NCBI GenBank assembly: GCA_011390435.1
Contig: JAABSK010000019.1
Location: forward strand, 1-22,362
DNA from: Desulfobacteraceae bacterium
GTDB taxonomy: Bacteria; Desulfobacterota; Desulfobacteria; Desulfobacterales; Desulfobacteraceae
Length of the DNA: 22,362 nucleotides
Reading direction: 5' to 3'
Within the stretch, counting starts at the first letter, position 1. Each line of letters begins with the position of its first letter. A program made the position numbers and the translations under genes. Positions 1 through 8,222 of the stretch are shown piece after piece. The notes under the pieces are model-generated. The model was given only the letters and a program-made list of their open reading frames with translations. It did not search any database and was not told the DNA's origin.

Positions 1-166
1 CATCCATAGGGTTGAGCGGATCCTGATTTTGGAGCTGCGCCACCAGCATGGTTAAAAACGTATCCCGGCCCAGAGCCTCTTCCCGCTCAGCCTTGGATGT
101 GTCTGTCGATTGATAGCTGCTGGAAATTGCTTCAAGGGATTTGTTATTTGCAGATGAAATGGTCAT
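1..166 (-). CDS. flgD: flagellar hook cap/scaffold protein FlgD (N-terminal part, cut by the window edge)
   Basis: Fifty-five N-terminal codons are visible; the rest lies outside the window. FlgD caps the growing hook and lets hook subunits polymerise outside the cell. The visible part carries the hallmark N-terminal motif LGRDTFLTMLVAQLQNQDPL followed by NPMD, which is the conserved secretion and assembly region of the family. The preceding 30 or so residues are Ser/Thr/Asn-rich, as expected of a type III export substrate. The ATG at 164-166 has a strong Shine-Dalgarno (AAAAGGAG) that overlaps the fliK stop codon at 179-181, so translation is probably coupled to fliK. Transcription most likely comes from the sigma-54 promoter ahead of fliK. 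Confidence 0.93.
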   Translation of the reverse strand, partial: MTISSANNKSLEAISSSYQSTDTSKAEREEALGRDTFLTMLVAQLQNQDPLNPMD

Positions 167-178
167 GATATTCTCCTT

Positions 179-1918
179 TTATGCCACAAAGTGCAAGGAA
201 CCATCCGGGTTTAACACACCGGAAAGCCCTGTTGCACTGTCTGAATTTTCAGCGGTGCTGATACCGGCCAGACCCTTTTCCCGATTCTGCCGCCGCCGGG
301 AAAACTGATCTGCCTGATGTCTGGCATCTGCCATGGATTGTCTGAAATCAGCATTCATATCCACCTCAAACCGTTCAAGAGTCACCCCGGAGGAGGACAG
401 TACGCTTTTCAGGTCTACTGCAGTGCTGGTCAGAATATCCCTGGCCGCCAGGGTTTCTGTCACAATACTGACCTTCAGGGTGTTTCCGGAATTGTCAATG
501 GTCATCATCAGGCGGCCCAGTTCCGGGGGTTTCAATTGAATTCTGATCAGGTTTTCACCCTGATCGATGGCCCGGACAAGGCTTTTGCTCACCTGGTGCG
601 TCACATGGGCAGGCAGCGGCCGGGCTGGTGCATTGGATTTTACCGCATTCGCAGATGGTGTACCGTCTTTTGCCTTGATGTCAGATGCGGAAAACTGAAA
701 CGCGTCTGAGCTGCCAGATGCTCTGGATCCTGAATTTTTTGCAAGCCCCTGGCCCTCTTTGTTCAGAACATTTGTCTCTGAAGCGGAAGCATCCTTTTTT
801 TCACCAAAAAAAGCAGCCAGCTCTTTGAGGGCGACTTTTACAGATGAACTGCCACTTTTAAGCGATTCGCCAGACGCTGATGTCCCGGTATCCAGACGTT
901 TCTCTCCCCAAAATGCCATACTGTCTTTAAACGGTTCGCTGACCTGGTCTGCTGAAAACGTCAGAATGGATTTTGTTTCAGATGAATGGGTGGATTTCAG
1001 TCCTTTCAGCAAGGTGATCAACAATTCTGACGGCGTTTCCGCTGCAGTGGGTTTCAGTGCTGACTTTCCATGACTGCCGTCAGCTTCCATGGCATCCAGT
1101 GTCCGCTTGCGCAGTGTGTCCAGGGCAGCCACCACATCATCAAGACTTGTGGCAAAATCAGTTTTATTGCTGCGGGATGTCTCTGCCCCCATCTGATTGA
1201 GGATGTCAAGAATATGCGTATCACCCTCAGGTGCCTGATACCGGGTATTGTGATAAAACGCTGTTTTTTGAATCTGTTTTAAGGACTCAAGAAGGGTGTC
1301 AAGATTGACACCTTTTTTGCCACCGTCCGCCTCAACCAGAACCTGCTGTATCTTTTCCTTGTCAATGCCCAGAGAGATCAGGATGGATTCAATAAACGGA
1401 AGTGCGGACATCTCAAGGAATACGGCATCGCCAGATTCGTCATCAATGGTTTTATCCGGAGATAATTCGATCAAGCGGTCAAAAAAAGCATCCAGATCCA
1501 GTTTTGCGCTTTCACTGTCTGCCAGAAGCTCTGCAATCAGCGCTTCCAGATCACTTTGCGAAAACCCGGCCTTGATCAGCAGTTTTTTGAACGCTTCCAG
1601 CCCGCTGCTGTCCAGAGACAAGGCATCCAGCTGGTTGTTGGATAACGCCTGCAGCACTTTTTTCAAAGCAGCAACACTCTCTGCGCCGGTCTTTTTTTCC
1701 AGGGATTGCGCTATCTCAGCAATGAGTTTTTCCATTGTCCGGGCAGGACGGGCCGGCTGGATTTCAGATGACTCTTTTTTCAGGGTCCGGGTTAATTTTT
1801 CAGCAAAAACCGTATTTTTTGGGCCCATCTCCCCTGTCCGGGCCATGCCGGAATCCGGAGCGACCGGTTGAAGCATTGTTGTAAAAACGCTGCTGATATC
1901 TGCAAAACTAAAATCCAT
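179..1918 (-). CDS. fliK: flagellar hook-length control protein FliK
   Basis: FliK is the secreted molecular ruler that measures the hook and switches export specificity by touching FlhB. The protein is 579 aa and has the usual two-part layout. A long low-complexity Ser/Ala/Lys/Asp-rich N-terminal region lacks recognisable domains. It is followed at about residues 440-535 by the conserved C-terminal domain (Flg_hook), recognisable from IQLKPPELGRLMMTIDN and the downstream pattern ending SSGVTLERFEVDM. The reading frame stays open to 1936, but I chose the ATG at 1918: AGGGACAGG lies just upstream of it, whereas the 1936 ATG has no ribosome site and sits only about 10 nt from the predicted sigma-54 transcription start. 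FlgD follows with its ribosome site over the fliK stop. Confidence 0.9.
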   Translation of the reverse strand: MDFSFADISSVFTTMLQPVAPDSGMARTGEMGPKNTVFAEKLTRTLKKESSEIQPARPARTMEKLIAEIAQSLEKKTGAESVAALKKVLQALSNNQLDALSLDSSGLEAFKKLLIKAGFSQSDLEALIAELLADSESAKLDLDAFFDRLIELSPDKTIDDESGDAVFLEMSALPFIESILISLGIDKEKIQQVLVEADGGKKGVNLDTLLESLKQIQKTAFYHNTRYQAPEGDTHILDILNQMGAETSRSNKTDFATSLDDVVAALDTLRKRTLDAMEADGSHGKSALKPTAAETPSELLITLLKGLKSTHSSETKSILTFSADQVSEPFKDSMAFWGEKRLDTGTSASGESLKSGSSSVKVALKELAAFFGEKKDASASETNVLNKEGQGLAKNSGSRASGSSDAFQFSASDIKAKDGTPSANAVKSNAPARPLPAHVTHQVSKSLVRAIDQGENLIRIQLKPPELGRLMMTIDNSGNTLKVSIVTETLAARDILTSTAVDLKSVLSSSGVTLERFEVDMNADFRQSMADARHQADQFSRRRQNREKGLAGISTAENSDSATGLSGVLNPDGSLHFVA

Positions 1919-1956
1919 AAAGCACCTGTCCCTCATATTGGTTTTCTAAAGATAAG

Positions 1957-1972
1957 AGCAATGATTGTGCCA
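1957..1972 (-). promoter_or_regulatory. sigma-54 (RpoN) promoter for fliK-flgD
   Basis: Read on the minus strand the site is TGGCACAATCATTGCT, matching the -24/-12 consensus TGGCAC-N5-TTGCW at every conserved position with correct spacing. The predicted transcription start is near 1946, giving a leader of about 28 nt to the fliK ATG at 1918. It lies in the 186-bp gap after motE, so fliK and flgD form a separately controlled late unit. Confidence 0.9.
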
Positions 1973-2122
1973 GGCGCAGCTTGATTGATTTTTAGTTTTA
2001 AAAACAGATAGTTATAGATGAGCTAATTGGGATTTTTAAAAAAAATGCATGCTTTTTGGAAGATATTGCCCGGCTGAATACTGTCTTGTGGGAAAATATT
2101 ACCAGCTCAACAGGGTCTGTGA

Positions 2123-2701
2123 TTATTGTCGTTTAAAGGCGAGACGTTCACTGATTTTTGCCGCTTTTTCGCTGTTCACAAAGGAGAGAATCTGGGAGGC
2201 AGACGCTTCACGCATTCTTAAAAAAATTTCCTGGGCCACTTCCAGATTCATCTGATCAACAATCTGGGCAGCATCTTTGGGCTTCATACCTGCATACATT
2301 TTTACCAGCCGTCCAAGCTTGGCTTCATAGGCAGCTTCCTGTTCCTGCTCCTGCTGGGTTCGCTCCTGTGTCAAGGCAGCCATATCCGCTTCAATCTGCT
2401 GTTGAAGGCGGTTGAGATGATCAATTTTTTCATCGATCTGAACTTCAACAGTTCTCAACTCTTTTCTGGCCTGATCCAGAATCTGCTGCTGCTTTTCAAT
2501 CTGCAGCCGTTTTTCTTCGAGGCCGCGCAGCACCACTTTTGCAGGATCCGGGCACTCCGGACACTCAGGACAAGGCTGGGTTGCGGCCCCATCCGTAGAT
2601 GTTGCTTCATCATCTGCTGCCATCACCGTGGATACCGCACAAAAACCTGAAAACATCAGGCAGATGAAAAAAAAACAGATCAGCGGTCTAAGATGTTTCA
2701 T
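2123..2701 (-). CDS. motE: MotE-like exported protein with coiled coil and MgtE_N-type repeats
   Basis: The 192-aa protein begins with a signal peptide (hydrophobic core about residues 8-27, likely cleavage in VMA-AD). A short acidic linker with CPECPECP at residues 44-51 follows, then a Gln/Glu-rich coiled coil at about 58-127. The C-terminal region (139-192) is built of 12-residue units beginning MKPKDAAQIVDQ, MNLEVAQEIFLR and MREASASQILSF, which is the MgtE_N fold pattern. In rhizobia, MotE is a periplasmic chaperone for the motility protein MotC. Proteins of this shape commonly follow fliJ in Deltaproteobacteria, but the role here is inferred. The start overlaps the fliJ stop by 14 bp and has AGGAAG upstream. 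The three closely spaced cysteines are unusual and might form disulfides or bind metal in the periplasm. Confidence 0.8.
   Translation of the reverse strand: MKHLRPLICFFFICLMFSGFCAVSTVMAADDEATSTDGAATQPCPECPECPDPAKVVLRGLEEKRLQIEKQQQILDQARKELRTVEVQIDEKIDHLNRLQQQIEADMAALTQERTQQEQEQEAAYEAKLGRLVKMYAGMKPKDAAQIVDQMNLEVAQEIFLRMREASASQILSFVNSEKAAKISERLAFKRQ
2144..2287 (-). repeat. four 12-residue MgtE_N-type helical repeats in MotE
   Basis: Residues 139-186 of MotE divide exactly into four 12-mers: MKPKDAAQIVDQ, MNLEVAQEIFLR, MREASASQILSF and VNSEKAAKISER. A hydrophobic residue opens each unit, a small residue lies in the middle and an aliphatic pair follows. The DNA itself is not repeated, so these are ancient protein-level repeats. 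Confidence 0.65.
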
Positions 2702-3146
2702 GGAAAATCTTCCTGGCAGTTTTCACGGATAAAATATCATCCATTGTTTTTTGTTCATTTTTTATCATTTCCTGTGAATACTGATATCTGCGTTTTTCAC
2801 GATAAGTTTCCATCGCTTTTTTTTCAACACTTTTCTGCTTCAGCTCAGTCAACTTTTCATTTAAAATCCGCTGCAGCTGTCTTTTTCGGACAATCTCCTG
2901 TTGAATACTGTTTTCAACAGCATCCTGATACTGGTAATATCGTTTGAATTCAACCGCACTGACCCCCTGGTCCACGATTTGATCCATGTTCCGGACATTT
3001 TCACTCCGGGCATAGAGCAGTCCGGAAATCTGCATTTCACAATCCTGGACATCCATGTGCGCCTTGGCAGTTTTCTGCTGCGCAAGGCGCTCTTGATATT
3101 TCCGGTATTTCAACAATGGTTCCAGTTTAAAGTGAAATCGTTTCAT
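2688..3146 (-). CDS. fliJ: flagellar export apparatus protein FliJ
   Basis: FliJ is the small coiled-coil stalk of the flagellar type III export ATPase. It links the FliI hexamer to FlhA and helps recycle chaperones. The 152-aa product is almost entirely charged and helical. It starts with the family-typical MKRFHFKLEPLLKYRKYQE and contains no catalytic motif, as expected. The ATG at 3144-3146 overlaps the fliI stop in an ATGA arrangement, and its 3' end overlaps motE by 14 bp, so all three are translationally coupled. Sequence conservation in this family is weak; the call depends as much on position and coiled-coil character as on residues. Confidence 0.88.
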   Translation of the reverse strand: MKRFHFKLEPLLKYRKYQERLAQQKTAKAHMDVQDCEMQISGLLYARSENVRNMDQIVDQGVSAVEFKRYYQYQDAVENSIQQEIVRKRQLQRILNEKLTELKQKSVEKKAMETYREKRRYQYSQEMIKNEQKTMDDILSVKTARKIFHETS

Positions 3147-4495
3147 GGTTTATCTGTTTTTTCCGGTTGAATTCCCACAGCTGCTTTCAGGCCGTTGATG
3201 CTGGCGGCCATATCAACTTTCCGGTGCATGTCCTGGCGCAAAAACCGGGTGAGTCCAGGCATCAGATGCTTGGCCTCATCCACATCCGGGTCGGAACCAT
3301 CAATATAGGCACCGATGGTGATCATATCCTCAGCATTGCGATATGCAGATAAAACCCTTACGGCTTTTTCCCGGACCGTCACATGATCTCGTGTACTGAC
3401 ATCCCGCATCACCCTGGACACACTGGCCAGTACATCAATGGCAGGATAATGCCCCCGGTTGGCCAGGTCCCTGGACAATACAATATGACCGTCAACAATG
3501 GATCGCACGGTATCCCCTACAGGATCATTCAAATCATCCCCTTCCACCAGCACCGTATAGATCCCGGTGATAGACCCCCCGTTTTCAATATTCCCGGCCC
3601 GCTCCAGCAGAATAGGGATTTTAACAAAAAAAGACGGTGTATATCCCCGGGAGGTCGGGGGTTCACCCGCAGCAAGCCCCACATCCCTTGAAGACATGGC
3701 AAACCGGGTAATGGAATCCACCATCAGCAGCACGTCCTTTCCCTGGTCCCTGAAATACTCAGCAATGGTTGTGGCAAGATACGCGCCCCGCATTCTGACA
3801 AGCGGCGGCGAATCCGAGGTGGCTGCCACCACAACCGCCCGCTTTAACCCTTCTTCTCCAAGGGTGTCCACAATAAAATCCTTTACCTCCCGGCCCCGCT
3901 CTCCGATCAGACCGATGACCACAACATCTGCTGCTGTGTGCCGGGTCATCATTCCCATCAATACACTTTTACCGACACCAGAGCCGGCCATGATCGCCAT
4001 CCGCTGCCCCTTGCCCAGCGTAATCATGGCGTTGATCGCACCCACTCCCACATCCAGAGGGGTTTTAATCGGTTCCCTGTCCATGGGGCCGATGGGCTGG
4101 CCAAACAGATCATATTCACAGGTTACTGCAATTTCACCTTTGCCGTCAATGGGATCTCCCATCCCGTTGATCACCCGTCCCAGCAGGTCATCAGACAGGC
4201 CCACTTTCTGGGAGGACGCCCGCGGAATAATCCGGCTGCCCAGGCTGATCCCCCGGATATCGCCATACGGCATGAAAAGCGCTTTTTCTTTGGTGAATCC
4301 GATCACTTCCGACAGGATTTCCGTTCCCTGATCATTGACAATACTGCAAAGACCGCCAACACCAAGCCCGAGACTGTCTCCCTGGGCAACCAGTCCAATC
4401 ACCTGAGATACCCGGCCATGGGGGCGCAATGGAACACTCCGATCCACAGCTGTCACATATTTTTGAAAATCAATTGTTTTCAACTGATCCGTCAT
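3143..4495 (-). CDS. fliI: flagellum-specific export ATPase FliI
   Basis: FliI is the hexameric F1-like ATPase that energises and primes flagellar protein export at the cytoplasmic base of the motor. The 450-aa length is normal. The Walker A motif GSGVGKS is at about residues 171-177 and Walker B VLLMVDS near 256-261. The neighbouring ITRFA, the GLIGERGREV stretch and ASVSRVMRDV are all characteristic of the family. A TTG three bases upstream could extend the frame to 4498, but the ATG at 4495 is preferred: GGAGG lies 5 nt ahead. Its A is shared with the fliH stop (TGATG), and the gene ends by overlapping fliJ (ATGA). Confidence 0.97.
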   Translation of the reverse strand: MTDQLKTIDFQKYVTAVDRSVPLRPHGRVSQVIGLVAQGDSLGLGVGGLCSIVNDQGTEILSEVIGFTKEKALFMPYGDIRGISLGSRIIPRASSQKVGLSDDLLGRVINGMGDPIDGKGEIAVTCEYDLFGQPIGPMDREPIKTPLDVGVGAINAMITLGKGQRMAIMAGSGVGKSVLMGMMTRHTAADVVVIGLIGERGREVKDFIVDTLGEEGLKRAVVVAATSDSPPLVRMRGAYLATTIAEYFRDQGKDVLLMVDSITRFAMSSRDVGLAAGEPPTSRGYTPSFFVKIPILLERAGNIENGGSITGIYTVLVEGDDLNDPVGDTVRSIVDGHIVLSRDLANRGHYPAIDVLASVSRVMRDVSTRDHVTVREKAVRVLSAYRNAEDMITIGAYIDGSDPDVDEAKHLMPGLTRFLRQDMHRKVDMAASINGLKAAVGIQPEKTDKP

Positions 4496-5475
4496 CAACG
4501 CCTCCCGGCAGCTTTCACAGCGTCACAAACAGCGTCCAGTCGAGAATCAATATCAGACACGATTTCGCCCGTGTGGGTTTCAATCCTGAAATCCGCCTTT
4601 GAAACTGAGGAATCCGACGTGACCGATACAGTCTTCAATGACTGAACCTGTTCAAAAAAATCATCCTTGATCATTTCGATGTATTCATAGTCTTCGGGAG
4701 ATACTGTCAGGACAATTTCTTCCGGTTGTACCAGTTGTTTCAATGCATCCAGTATCATGGGTCTGACCACTTCATCATCAATTTCAATGGTGGTTAAAAT
4801 GACTTTTCTGGCAATCTTCTGGATCAGGTCAATCAGCTTTTCCTCATAGGTGTCCACCAGAAAATCCACGGTCTGGTCCATTGTATGAAGGGACTGCTCC
4901 AACCCGGACAGCAGATGGACAGCGTCTTCAGCAGCCCTGGCCTCTCCTGTTTTGATCCCCTGGGCAAGGCCGTCTTTCAGACCGTCTGCCTGGCCTTTTT
5001 CAAATCCCTCCTGCCGGCCTTTTTCAAACCCTTCTTTTTCACCTTTCTGAAATCCTTGTTCATACCCCTTTTTTTCACCCTGCACCACTCCCTGCTGCAG
5101 ACCACTCTCAAATCCCTGTTGAAATCCTTTTTCTTCGCTGGTGGGCGGGACAGGTTCCGGAAGGGGGGTGTCCGCATCAATGCCTTTCAATTTTTTTTTC
5201 CCAGACATTTTGGATTTCAGGCGCTTTTCCCGCTGTTCATCGGTTTCGACCAACGGTTCAAACTCCGCTTCCTCAGGCTCTTTTTCCGGTTCATACAGGG
5301 TCTTGAAATCAAAGGCGTCTGCTGTCTTGAGCCCCGGGTCATCAAACAAAAGGACAAACCGCTCAAAGTCCGGATCTGCTTTATCAGTTTTGGTCGACAC
5401 TTCCCGGTCAAAGGTCTCGAGACTGTGAATCGACAATTGCTGAAACTGGGTGCTCTCCTGATCAGACAAGGACAT
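4495..5475 (-). CDS. fliH: flagellar assembly protein FliH
   Basis: FliH is the regulator and peripheral stalk of the FliI ATPase, tethering it to the C-ring. The product is 326 aa, longer than many homologues because of an acidic N-terminal region (residues 1-110). A central run of 15 consecutive GxxxG steps (about 117-177) is followed by the conserved C-terminal FliH/V-ATPase-E-like domain with the segment KLIDLIQKIARKVILTTIEI and VSPEDYEYIE. The ATG at 5475 overlaps the end of fliG by 14 bp and has an AGGA ribosome site; a TTG at 5493 is possible but less likely. The stop overlaps the start of fliI. Confidence 0.92.
   Translation of the reverse strand: MSLSDQESTQFQQLSIHSLETFDREVSTKTDKADPDFERFVLLFDDPGLKTADAFDFKTLYEPEKEPEEAEFEPLVETDEQREKRLKSKMSGKKKLKGIDADTPLPEPVPPTSEEKGFQQGFESGLQQGVVQGEKKGYEQGFQKGEKEGFEKGRQEGFEKGQADGLKDGLAQGIKTGEARAAEDAVHLLSGLEQSLHTMDQTVDFLVDTYEEKLIDLIQKIARKVILTTIEIDDEVVRPMILDALKQLVQPEEIVLTVSPEDYEYIEMIKDDFFEQVQSLKTVSVTSDSSVSKADFRIETHTGEIVSDIDSRLDAVCDAVKAAGRR
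4945..5127 (-). repeat. GxxxG repeat tract in FliH
   Basis: Sixteen glycines occur at exactly every fourth residue (for example GFESGLQQGVVQGEKKG), encoding a glycine-ridged helix. The positions between are rich in Gln, Lys, Glu and aromatic residues. At DNA level the tract shows imperfect 12-base periodicity (codons for GFEKG and GFQKG recur), which could favour unequal slippage. Confidence 0.9.
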
Positions 5476-6475
5476 CGTCTTTTCCTTTTCCAAGTGTTAT
5501 GGTGCCGTCAGCCTCAAGTTCCTTGGCAGCACGAACCACTGCCTGCTGAGCTTCTTCAACTTCTGTAAGCCGAACCGGTCCCATGGCTTCCAGATCATCT
5601 TTGAGCATTTCACCGGCTCTTTGGGAAAGATTGGAGAAAATCTTGTCTTTCATCTCGTCTGTTGCGGTTTTCAGTGCATAGGTCAGTTGCTGGCCTTCAA
5701 CCTTCTTGAGAATTTCTCTCATGGCGGTGTCATCAATACCGGTGAGATCTTCAAATACAAACATCAAGTTACGGATGTCATTGGCCATTTCAGGATTGTC
5801 TTCTTCAACATATTCCATGACCGTATCTTCGGTGGATTTGTCCACTCCATTGATAATATCCACCAGCACCTGGAGTCCGCCGGCTTTTCCTCCCGGGCCG
5901 ACTGCTCCGGAAAGTTCCAGTTTTAATGCCTTGTCCACATCCCGTACAACATCCTCTGAAATCTGACCCAGTCTGGCGATTCTCAAGGCGATATCTCCTT
6001 TAACATCATCCGGCAGGGCCATGAGAATTTCCGAGGAGATTTCCGCAGGCATATGGGCCAGGATCATGGCAATGGTCTGGGGGTGCTCTCCAACGACATA
6101 TCCAGCCAAGGTGTTGACATTGACATTCCGGCTCCAGATAAACGGCTTATCCTGTTTTTTCTTTTCCAGATCTTCAAGAATGGCTTCTGCTTTTTTGCCT
6201 TTCATGGTCTTGTTAACGATATTTTTAATAAAGGTATCACTTTCAATGATCATTTTGGACTCACCTTCAAATCTTTCCACAAAATCAAGGGATACCGCTT
6301 TTAACAACTCCGGTGTAATATGATCGATCATGGACATCTGAAAAGCCACATCCGCGATTTCCTGCTCGGTCATTTTGCTGAACGCCTGGGTGGCATACTC
6401 TTCTCCCATGGCCATCAGAAAAATAGCTGCCTTCTTAGAACCGGGTATGGTGCTGGGGTCCAATGCATCTGCCAT
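5462..6475 (-). CDS. fliG: flagellar motor switch protein FliG
   Basis: FliG is the rotor protein that binds FliF and meets the MotA stator to generate torque. The 337-aa length is standard. The N-terminal domain begins GSKKAAIFLMAMGEEYA, the middle domain carries the diagnostic EHPQTIA at residues 130-136, and the C-terminal domain has the charged torque helix pattern MFVFEDLTGIDDTAMREILK. The start is 3 bp from the fliF stop with a very strong GGAGGAG ribosome site embedded in the fliF 3' end. The last 14 bases overlap fliH. The middle-domain stretch MPAEISSEILMA / LPDDVKGDIALR has the same 12-residue rhythm as MotE. Confidence 0.97.
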   Translation of the reverse strand: MADALDPSTIPGSKKAAIFLMAMGEEYATQAFSKMTEQEIADVAFQMSMIDHITPELLKAVSLDFVERFEGESKMIIESDTFIKNIVNKTMKGKKAEAILEDLEKKKQDKPFIWSRNVNVNTLAGYVVGEHPQTIAMILAHMPAEISSEILMALPDDVKGDIALRIARLGQISEDVVRDVDKALKLELSGAVGPGGKAGGLQVLVDIINGVDKSTEDTVMEYVEEDNPEMANDIRNLMFVFEDLTGIDDTAMREILKKVEGQQLTYALKTATDEMKDKIFSNLSQRAGEMLKDDLEAMGPVRLTEVEEAQQAVVRAAKELEADGTITLGKGKDDVLV

Positions 6476-6478
6476 TGC

Positions 6479-8185
6479 TTACTCCTCCTGTGATTCGCTG
6501 ATCCACCCTTTCAGAATGTTCAAGGTTTTGGCAAAATCCTTCTGGGCATAATATTTTGCTTTTTCATTCACCGGCATATTGGTCAGGTAGGACACTTTTT
6601 CTTCGGGTTTCATTTGCTTGAGGAATTCCGCTTTTTGCTCTTCAGTCATCATTTCCAGGTATTCCTGCTGCTGCCTGGCGTCCATATCCTTGAATTCAAG
6701 AATCCTTTCCTCTTCTTCGATCTGCTGCATCTCGTCCATGCCGGGAAGACTTTCCTGTTCCACAGTGGTCTTGATCTCTTTGACGGTTTTAATTACCGGT
6801 CGGATAATAAAAAGGAACAGCAACAGTACCAAAAGGAGGTTGGCAATGGTTCTGCCATATTCTTTCTGAACCATCTTGAAACCGGTAAGAGGGGGTTCCG
6901 CTTCAATGTCGGCAATGGATGCAAATGGAAAACATTCCATGGACACCTGATCACTCCGCTCCTCATTGTATCCCATGGCCTTGATGACAATATCTCTGAA
7001 CTGCTTCATCTCCTCTTCAGATCTGGGAACATACACTTTCTGCTGTCCATTGCTTCCATTGTCCGGCGTTTCATATTTACCGTCAATCACTGCTGCAACA
7101 GACAAACGGGTGAGCACTGCCATGGGTTTCTGAGTTTCCCTGACCCGCTTGCTGATTTCAAAATTAAACGTGTCATCGCTTTTGTCAACAAGCTCTCTGG
7201 TTTGCTGATTGTCCAAAGGGTCATCCCCGACAATGGGGTTTACCGTGGATGGAATCGGGGTGTCATCAGAAACAACCGACACTTTTTCCGCTTTGTTTTT
7301 CCGGCTGCGGACAAATTCGCCACCCCGCTCAAGGGGATCATAAATTTCTTCGTTCACATCATTTTTTGAAAAATCCATCTCCGTCGTCACCCGGACAATG
7401 GCTTTGTCTTTGCCCACGATCCGCTCCAGCATCGTCTGAATTCTCCGGGTGAGATTCTCTTCAAACCGGACTTTGTACATATACTGGGCATCGGCAAAAT
7501 TCTGGGCAGTGATCTTGGCCTGTTCGGCTTCTGTCTTGCCTTTGAACAATATCCGGCCGGCGGTATCCACAATGGTGACCAGCTTGGGGGTCAAGTCCTG
7601 GATGGAACCGGCCACCAGATGGGCAATGGATTCTACCTTTTCCGGTTCAAGATCCGCTGTCAGCTCCAGCAAAATGGAAGCAGAGGGTTTTTTGACCTCT
7701 TCAACAAACACGGAATCCTTGGGCAGAACAATCATGACCCGGGCGGTCTTCACTTCATCAAAAGCAGAAATTGTCCGTGCCAGCTCTCCCTGGATTGCCC
7801 GTGTCTTGTTGATTTTCTGAACAAACTCGGTGGTGCCGAATTCAGTCTTGTCAAAAATTTCAAACCCGACATGGCCGCCTTTTGGAATGCCTTCACTGGC
7901 CATTGAGAGCCGGACATCATACACAACCGGTTCCGGAACAAGGATGGTGGTGCCATCTCCTGTGAGCCGGTAAGGGATGTTGTCGGCTTTCAGTTTTTCC
8001 ACCACCATTCCGGCATCCGCTTTTTCAAGGCCGCTGTATGCCACCTTAAAAGGGGTTTTGTTCGTCCAGATAAACAAGGTGGTAAACCCGGCCACCAGAA
8101 TCATTGCAAACATCCCTATGGCAACTTTCCGGGAAACCGGCATCTCTTTCAGCGTTGTTATCATTCTTTCAATGACAGGATTCAT
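6479..8185 (-). CDS. fliF: flagellar MS-ring protein FliF
   Basis: FliF forms the membrane-embedded MS ring, the first structure of the basal body. The 568-aa protein has a first membrane helix at about residues 21-40, ring-building motifs 1-3 in a large periplasmic domain (including SMASEGIPKGGHVGFEIFD and KINKTRAIQGELARTI), a second membrane helix at about 446-464 (NLLLVLLLFLFIIRP), and a cytoplasmic tail ending FAKTLNILKGWISE, the FliG-binding helix. Between the second helix and that tail lie four unusual 12-residue repeats (residues 501-548). The ATG at 8185 has only a distant GGAG. The 37-bp gap to fliE contains no convincing promoter. Confidence 0.97.
   Translation of the reverse strand: MNPVIERMITTLKEMPVSRKVAIGMFAMILVAGFTTLFIWTNKTPFKVAYSGLEKADAGMVVEKLKADNIPYRLTGDGTTILVPEPVVYDVRLSMASEGIPKGGHVGFEIFDKTEFGTTEFVQKINKTRAIQGELARTISAFDEVKTARVMIVLPKDSVFVEEVKKPSASILLELTADLEPEKVESIAHLVAGSIQDLTPKLVTIVDTAGRILFKGKTEAEQAKITAQNFADAQYMYKVRFEENLTRRIQTMLERIVGKDKAIVRVTTEMDFSKNDVNEEIYDPLERGGEFVRSRKNKAEKVSVVSDDTPIPSTVNPIVGDDPLDNQQTRELVDKSDDTFNFEISKRVRETQKPMAVLTRLSVAAVIDGKYETPDNGSNGQQKVYVPRSEEEMKQFRDIVIKAMGYNEERSDQVSMECFPFASIADIEAEPPLTGFKMVQKEYGRTIANLLLVLLLFLFIIRPVIKTVKEIKTTVEQESLPGMDEMQQIEEEERILEFKDMDARQQQEYLEMMTEEQKAEFLKQMKPEEKVSYLTNMPVNEKAKYYAQKDFAKTLNILKGWISESQEE
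6542..6685 (-). repeat. four tandem 12-residue repeats in the cytoplasmic tail of FliF
   Basis: Residues 501-548 split with no gaps into MDARQQQEYLEM, MTEEQKAEFLKQ, MKPEEKVSYLTN and MPVNEKAKYYAQ. Every unit begins with Met, has Gln or Lys at position 6 and Tyr or Phe at position 9, with Leu or Tyr at position 10. The unit length and Met-x-Pro start resemble MgtE_N and FliG middle-domain repeats. Confidence 0.85.
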
Positions 8186-8222
8186 CGTCAGATATCACTC
8201 CATTTTGCCCGTACGTGCCATT

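Noticed and set aside
2031..2057. A-rich run, GCATGC core and T-run after motE resembling a terminator
   Set aside because: The stem has no stable GC-rich arms in register, so a rho-independent terminator is not supported.
3567..4331. Long open frame (254 codons) on the plus strand opposite fliI
   Set aside because: Low-complexity Ser/Pro/Arg-rich translation, no ribosome site, fully antisense to a well-conserved gene; a codon-bias shadow.
8205..8220. TGGCACGTACGGGCAA on the minus strand between fliE and fliF looks like a sigma-54 promoter
   Set aside because: The -24 half is perfect but the GC of the -12 half is one base too close and TTGC is replaced by GGCA; sigma-54 does not tolerate such spacing well.
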